Shown here one piece after another: positions 58,141-64,000 of a stretch of 64,000 nt of DNA. Source of the DNA: Arachis hypogaea (lineage: Eukaryota; Streptophyta; Magnoliopsida; Fabales; Fabaceae). The position numbers were made by a program, and so were the translations under genes. Numbering within the stretch: the stretch's first letter is position 1; each line of letters opens with the position of its first letter. The stretch is taken from assembly GCF_003086295.3 (NCBI RefSeq), contig NC_092038.1, positions 129,111,518 through 129,175,517 of the forward strand, read 5' to 3'. Under the pieces are notes generated by a model, which saw only the letters and a program-made list of their open reading frames with translations, was not told where the DNA came from and did no database searches.

Positions 58141-58493
58141 TAGTGTATGTTCTCGTACCCTGTACGGGATAATACATAAAATTATATAAAAAATTCATTA
58201 AAGAATTATATAAAATATATAGTAATTATTATTATAAATATTTACAAAGTTGTAATTAAAATCAAACTCTCAGAATTTTTAATATTAAAAATAATTAGTA
58301 TTTGTCTTAATCAATTTGAGTTTGTTGAGTGGTCATTTTACTCATCCGCTTAAACAACTATTAGGAGTTAGAATCTCGTCTTATGATAGCAATCTATTGG
58401 TTAGTGATAAACTCTTAATAAATGGAACATTAATATGTGGTTAGACTTGGCAGGAGTACCCAAATACGCGGATACCCGACCCGTCCATACCAA

Positions 58494-58667
58494 GGGAAAT
58501 GGATCCTCTCAATTTTTTTAACAATTGAGAAAGTAAAATGTAATCTCTCACCATTAATTGTTATAAGTGGGACCAAGAGAAAACATGAGAGAGAGAGTGT
58601 ATTGAAGAGTTATAAATCACACTTTACTCCCTCAATTTTTTTCAACAATTTAGAGAATTCATTCCCC
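58494..58667. mobile_element. Short foldback MITE
   Basis: The ends GGGAAATGGATCCTCTCAAT and (reverse complement) GGGGAATGAATTCTCTAAAT pair, with the match continuing through ATTGAGAAAGTAAAATGT / ATTGAGGGAGTAAAGTGT. It is 174 bases long. The target duplication is not clear. Confidence 0.65.
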
Positions 58668-59363
58668 ATATCCAATTGGGAAGGATAATAACTTGACCCA
58701 AGTCGGGGCAGATTTTGCTCAACATGGTCGAATTTAGGGTGTATCTGCCCCGGATACATATAAACACTTTTTAGAAATTAAGATTTGCCTTACATCATGG
58801 ATTTAGTTATTCATAGCTTCAGTCCACAGTTTATATAGCCATGCCAGAGAAACCTAGCCATCTTCACCTAGAATCTTCTTCTTCTCGCCTTTTTCATAAA
58901 AAACCTCATAGTTCCCGTTGACGTTGTTGTTGATCCCAAGTTCTTCTCTTCTTTTTCCACAAATCCATCACTTAGTCACCATCAGTCCGGGCATTGCCGT
59001 TACAGATTCATGTGAGTTTGTTACCGCATAAAATAGAATTTTTATTCAAGTTGGGCCAGTTGAAAATAGGCATGCATGAGATCATTTTTGCATATAATTT
59101 TTGAATTTTCTCGTCTAAATTTGATCTATGTGGTTGAGTATTTTAGTATGGTGATCATTGTGGTTTCGTTGCGACACTAATGTGATAAAAGTTGCGGTAA
59201 TTTCATAACTAATATGAGACAGACCAGATTATTAAAGTAATAAGGGAAATAACATTCAGATGTGCGCATAAAGATTATAAGATGTGATTATTTCAGAAAA
59301 ATATATATGTATAGCCCAAGTGAAAGGTTGTTAGGAAATTATTATTTCTTAATATATTTATGG

Positions 59364-59410
<47 letters not shown>

Positions 59411-60789
59411 ATTATAATTGAAAATTAAGTAATTTCACATTAAATGACTTATATAACAGTGATATCATTTATTGTCATAAATGTTAAATTAAATAAGTCA
59501 TTATTAATTTTGATTTGGGTAAATGAGATTAAAATAAGAGATACTATTTTATTTAAGTTTTAGGATTTAATGAGTGTCACACTCAAATATAAGTAATGAC
59601 TTCAGAATTTTTGTCCCCACACATCAAATCTGCCTCTGTAGCTCTTTTTCCACACTGGAGTTGCAATTCAACCCTATTAAGGATATAAAAGATTTTGGTT
59701 GACGAAGATCAAAGAACCATAAGAGCCAAGCCCTCTGATCTCAATCATGCTATCGAATGAAGGGATGCTTTCACGCTCTCAGTTATATTTCTTAATGATT
59801 TAACATGGATGATCTTGAGGTTAATAAATTCTAAATTTTTTAGATAAAATACAATTTTTAGGTAATCAAATTATGATAAATAAATTTATTGATTTAAATT
59901 ATATTAATGTGATCATTGGATGATAAAGAATGTTAAAAAAATAAATAAATAATATTTTAAGAGTATAGAAATATTAAAACGTCATTTCAATTTACTTTTT
60001 AATCAACGACAATAAATATCTTGAATGAATTAAATTTTAAAAAAAATATTTACCTAAAATTATTTCATTTATTCAAAAATCTTTTGAACATACAATGATT
60101 CAATTAGAGGTTGACTATTGAAAATTGAATATAATCTTTTTAAACTCGTATTTTTAATAAAAAGATATACTTAGTTTTATCCATCCTAAATAATTCTATA
60201 TTCACTGTTACTTATCCATCTAAATAATTCTAACATTGATATAATATTGTTTTTAGATGCAAAAAATTTAAAATATATTTATTCTATTTCAAAAATTAAT
60301 ATTCATATTTAACTTAGAATTTCAACAAATATGACAAAAAATATTTAACCTAAGATTTCAATAAATATGACAAAAAATAAGAACCAATAAAATATTAAAG
60401 AAAAGAAATATAAATAGAAGAAAAAAATTATTAGACAAAAGAGAAATAAATTAATAAATTTTATGTGTATATAAAAGAGGAATAAAAATAAGATATACAT
60501 TACTTTATTTAATTCAGAAAGATTTATGAAAATAGAAACATAGAATAAGAAATAATAATAAAAAGAAACTAAATATCTGAATTAATATCAAAAATAAAAA
60601 GTAATAAAATAATGATAATCCATCATAATCTTAATCTTTTAATATAATTAATTAATAATAATATAATTAATCTACCATAATCTTAATCTAATCTTTTAAT
60701 ATAATTAATTTTAATTAAATAATTCAATAAATTAAGTATAAATATGTTTAATCTAATATAAAGAAATAGTAAATTTTCAATAACTAGAC

Positions 60790-60851
<62 letters not shown>

Positions 60852-61678
60852 GGATAAAAAGTTATTTTAAAATGAGATTATTATTAATAACATAAAAATA
60901 TTAAAATTGTATTAATGTATTAATAAAAATATATTACTAGAATAAAAAATTACAAAAATTAAAATAACTAAAATTTATTAACTTTAATTGATTAAATTAG
61001 CATAAAATAAGAAAGAGATGATTAATCAGGTTAAATAAATTAGAAAATATTATTGAGCAAAGAAAATGTCACAATAACTATATTATATTACTAAATGAAA
61101 ACAATCAATTCAAATTTTTATTTAAAAGAGATAATTAAAGACCACCAATGAATAAAAATAAATAGAATATAATAAAGAATAATTTGGTAGTATAAATAAT
61201 TAAATTAAAGTATTATATACAATTTTTATTTTTTACTTTATTATAAGTTAAGTTAAAATTAATGATAAAAAAATTAATTTTAAATAGCTCGAATTTGTAT
61301 TTTACAACATAATTAAAGCACAATTCATAAGTTTTATATTTTGTAATTAACCAACATTTTAAAATTGTTTGGTTAAGTCTTCTGTATTTTATGATTGACA
61401 AATTTTTTTTACAAAACACAAATTTGTGATAAATTATTACAATCATAATTAATTAAGAAAATTATGAAAAAAATCAAATAAAAGATAAAAAGTAGAGTAA
61501 AAATTTGTCAATTGTGATAAAAATTCTAAACATTTATATCTTATTATATAATCATTTTTTTTACTCACTTCAACTTTATTATCCCTTTGTATCCAAAAAA
61601 GTATATATATATATAATGTCGTACTTATTTCAAAAAAAAATATTCAAATACACGGTATAATGTATAATTTAAGAAAAA
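58668..61678. other. AT-rich intergenic region
   Basis: No gene is recognised over about 3 kb. (AT) tracts occur at 59367-59408 and 60794-60848. The less AT-rich 58750-59060 segment has C/T-rich parts like a plant 5' leader but no coding match. Confidence 0.45.
60794..60848. repeat. (TA)n microsatellite
   Basis: About 27 uninterrupted units in AT-rich spacer. Confidence 0.9.
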
Positions 61679-61687
61679 TAAAATAAA

Positions 61688-61992
61688 GGTTTAATTACTC
61701 TGTTGGTCTCTATAGTTTCGCAAAATTTTTAGTTAGGTCCCTATACTTTTTTCCTTTTAATTGAGTCCTTGCACCAAATTTTTTTTTAATTGAGTCCCTA
61801 CACTTTTTTCCTTTTATTTGAGCATCTGCACCAATTTTTTTTTTAGTTGGGTCCCTATACAATTAAGCCAATTACAACCAAGAGGGACCTAATTGAAAAA
61901 AAATTTGGTGCAAGGACCCAATTAAAAGAAAAAAGTATAGGAACCTAATTGAAAATTTGCAAAACTATAGGGACTAATAGAGTAATTAAACC
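61688..61992. mobile_element. Mutator-type MITE with 9-bp target duplication
   Basis: Long inverted repeats start GGTTTAATTACTCT on both ends and pair for about 90 bases (GGTCCCTATACTTTTTTCC / GGTTCCTATACTTTTTTCT). The 9-base duplication TAAAATAAA is at 61679-61687 and 61993-62001. The 305-base length, GG ends and 9-base duplication fit a MULE-derived MITE. Confidence 0.88.
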
Positions 61993-62001
61993 TAAAATAA
62001 A

Positions 62002-62913
62002 AAATATCTAGAATTTTATTATAATATTTAAAATTTTCAATGATGATAATACAAAGAGTTTAAATCTACCCAATAAATTCTAGATCTCAATTCAATAGTT
62101 ATCCTTTGCGCATCTTATTTAAATTTAAATTTTAAAATTTAATTTGTATCTTCTTTTTTCTTAATATATATTATTTTTGACAAAAAATAGAAAAAAAATC
62201 TATTAGTCCAAAACAATATTCTACCAAAGAATTATTATAAAGAGATTTATAGTTAGAGAAGAAAATAATAAAAACATTAATAATAATAAAGAATAAGAAA
62301 TGAAGCTCAAATTAAAGAATGTTAGAAAAGAAATAATAAAGTTCATATTAATAATAATAATATTGAGGAAAGATGTTGCTGCTTTAGGCTTCTAACCTCT
62401 GTCTTTGGCTATCGTTTTTTTTTTCATTTTTTGCTTTTTTTTTTAATTATTAAGTCGTAAAAAAATAAAGAATAATTCAAGAAAACGAAAATAGCAAGAT
62501 CAATAGTAATTATACAAATAAAAATACATAGAAAAAAATAGACTATTATATGATAGAATAAACAGGATATTTTGTTATTAAATAAACAAAGTTAAAGCAA
62601 AATAAAATTACACGTAAAGAGAAAAAGAAACAAAGAAAAAAGAGTTAAAATATCCAAAGTGATAAAAAAAATTATTTTTACAATTTTATTCTGTTAATAT
62701 ATATATAAAGACTATAAAACAATGAACTTCTAAATAAATTAATTTGTATTTATTATATTTAATTAATTGATATACATAATATTAAATTGTGTGATACTTA
62801 AATATCAAATCAAATTAATTAAATGATATAATTAAATCATTGTAATAAACTGTATTCAATGAGTTAAAATAATTAAATTAGGAAACACTCTCCGGAACAT
62901 GCCATGTTAGCTT
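62002..62913. other. AT-rich spacer
   Basis: No gene or element is recognised. Confidence 0.45.
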
Positions 62914-64000
62914 TGTAACACCCTACTACACAGAGTTTTACGCTTAAGTCATAAAATAGAGGTAATGTGGTGTTACGGACTTCTAAACAGTAAAATAAAT
63001 ACATAATAGAGAAGATGATAATATACTAGGAGCCTTGAAACAAAATGGGGAAACGAAAATTGCAAAATGAAAAGTGCAACCTCAAGGAAAGGATTATTTG
63101 CGTGCTAAGAAACCTAATTGGAAATGATAAAGATCAGCAGAAGAGTAAAGGAAAGCCAAGGAAATAGCATAACTAGCCCCTGACTCAGCCTGCGAAGCTA
63201 AGGCTGGCCGGAGGATATATATATACATATAAACATACATAAGTATCCCCAAAATACATCAAAATACCATAATAAACTCCTATCTCTCCCTCAACCTTGC
63301 TCTAAGAGGAGCGGCATACAGAAGTTACTTGGAGAGTAAGCTAAATACATATATACATATATACAAACAGAAATCCAAAATACACCCAAGAACTACTTCG
63401 CTTCAAGATCCAGACGCCTAGCTAGGAGCCTTTCAACCTGCATCTGAAAAATAGCAACACAGTATGGAATGAGAACCGGAAGTTCTCAACATGGTAAAAG
63501 TGCCACGCGTATAATAAATAAGGTCCTGAGAATATCATAGGCAATCCTAGAACTCTGTTATTCAATTATCCAACTTAATTACTAAACAGAAGCCATAAAC
63601 AGGGGTGGGTATTCTAAATCTGCCTAACTTACTCAATTTCAAACCTAATCTAACACCAAACCATTTCACCTTTTCCTCCATCCCTCCATCATCCATAATG
63701 CCGCAAAGACAAGCAACCAACCAAGTTCACGCACAAATAATGAGCAGATAGTACAAGTAGTAAATATAACAGGTAGCAGGTGATATATATCAATTAGGCA
63801 AACCCAGAAAATGCATAGCAATCAAAACAAAAAAATGCATATAATGTATGCATGTCCTATGGCTGATGGGGCCCACTTATCGGTTATCCAGCCAACCCAA
63901 CAAGTCCGAAAATCTTAGACTTTCCCCCGTCGCGCATCCCCAAGAGTCTATGCATAGAGTTCACATTCAATCATCATATAAATCACTCAATGGGGGCTAT
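62914..64000 (+). mobile_element. LTR of the same 3.3-kb family, inverted relative to 50525-53808, runs off the window
   Basis: It starts TGTAACACCCTACTACAC and follows the reverse complement of 53808 down to about 52680, including the phrases GCCACGCGTATAATAAATA and GATGGGGCCCACTTATC. Whether it is a solo LTR or the 5' LTR of a full element cannot be told. Confidence 0.9.

Noticed and set aside
15713..60848. CRISPR-like regular repeats
   Set aside because: The repeated tracts are simple (AT) microsatellites without spacers, and the genome is a plant.

Overview
The window is plant nuclear DNA. It has very AT-rich spacers, spliced genes, several classes of plant transposable elements, and a block of plastid-derived DNA broken into many pieces. 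The retroelement and MITE types and the legume-like plastid genes suggest a legume, possibly Arachis (peanut). That is inference from pattern recognition, not a database match. Nothing in the window is prokaryotic, and no CRISPR array is present.

Layout. 1-2.5 kb holds remnants of ordinary genes: a truncated exon of plastidial pyruvate dehydrogenase E1-alpha, a Ty1/copia fragment and a possible DCL-like exon. About 3.17-14.43 kb is a nuclear plastid insertion (NUPT). Pieces of trnN, ycf1, ycf2 (three separate pieces), rps15, accD, trnS-GCU (two inverted pieces), rpl16, ycf3, rps8, trnG-UCC, cemA, ndhD (two overlapping pieces), psaJ, rpl33, rps18, rpl20 and petA are joined in an order that does not occur in a plastome. 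16.9-17.9 kb is an intact F-box-type gene. 20.3-21.6 kb is an intact two-exon papain-like cysteine protease gene on the minus strand. 21.7-26.9 kb is AT-rich spacer with a hAT-type MITE and a second foldback MITE.

26.9-44.6 kb is one Ty3/gypsy element of the Tat lineage, with both LTRs and a target duplication. It has gag, reverse transcriptase, RNase H plus a second RNase H, integrase, and an antisense ORF with a plant mobile domain (PMD). Two later insertions sit inside it: a 6.8-kb non-autonomous LTR element on the minus strand (29.9-36.7 kb) and a 1.44-kb solo LTR in the integrase gene (39.5-41.0 kb). 44.8-48.2 kb has two SINEs and a 5'-truncated LINE. 50.5-53.8 kb is a 3.3-kb solo LTR beside a decayed sulfate transporter gene (53.87-55.49 kb). 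56.4-58.1 kb holds a duplicated spacer, an F-box pseudogene and a palindromic repeat. The rest is AT-rich spacer with two more MITEs, ending in an inverted copy of the 3.3-kb LTR that runs off the window.

Host genes that look functional are only the cysteine protease and the F-box-type gene. Nearly everything else is organellar insertion, transposable element or pseudogene. Boundaries given with target-site duplications were read directly from the sequence. Boundaries inside the plastid mosaic are approximate to about 10-50 bases.
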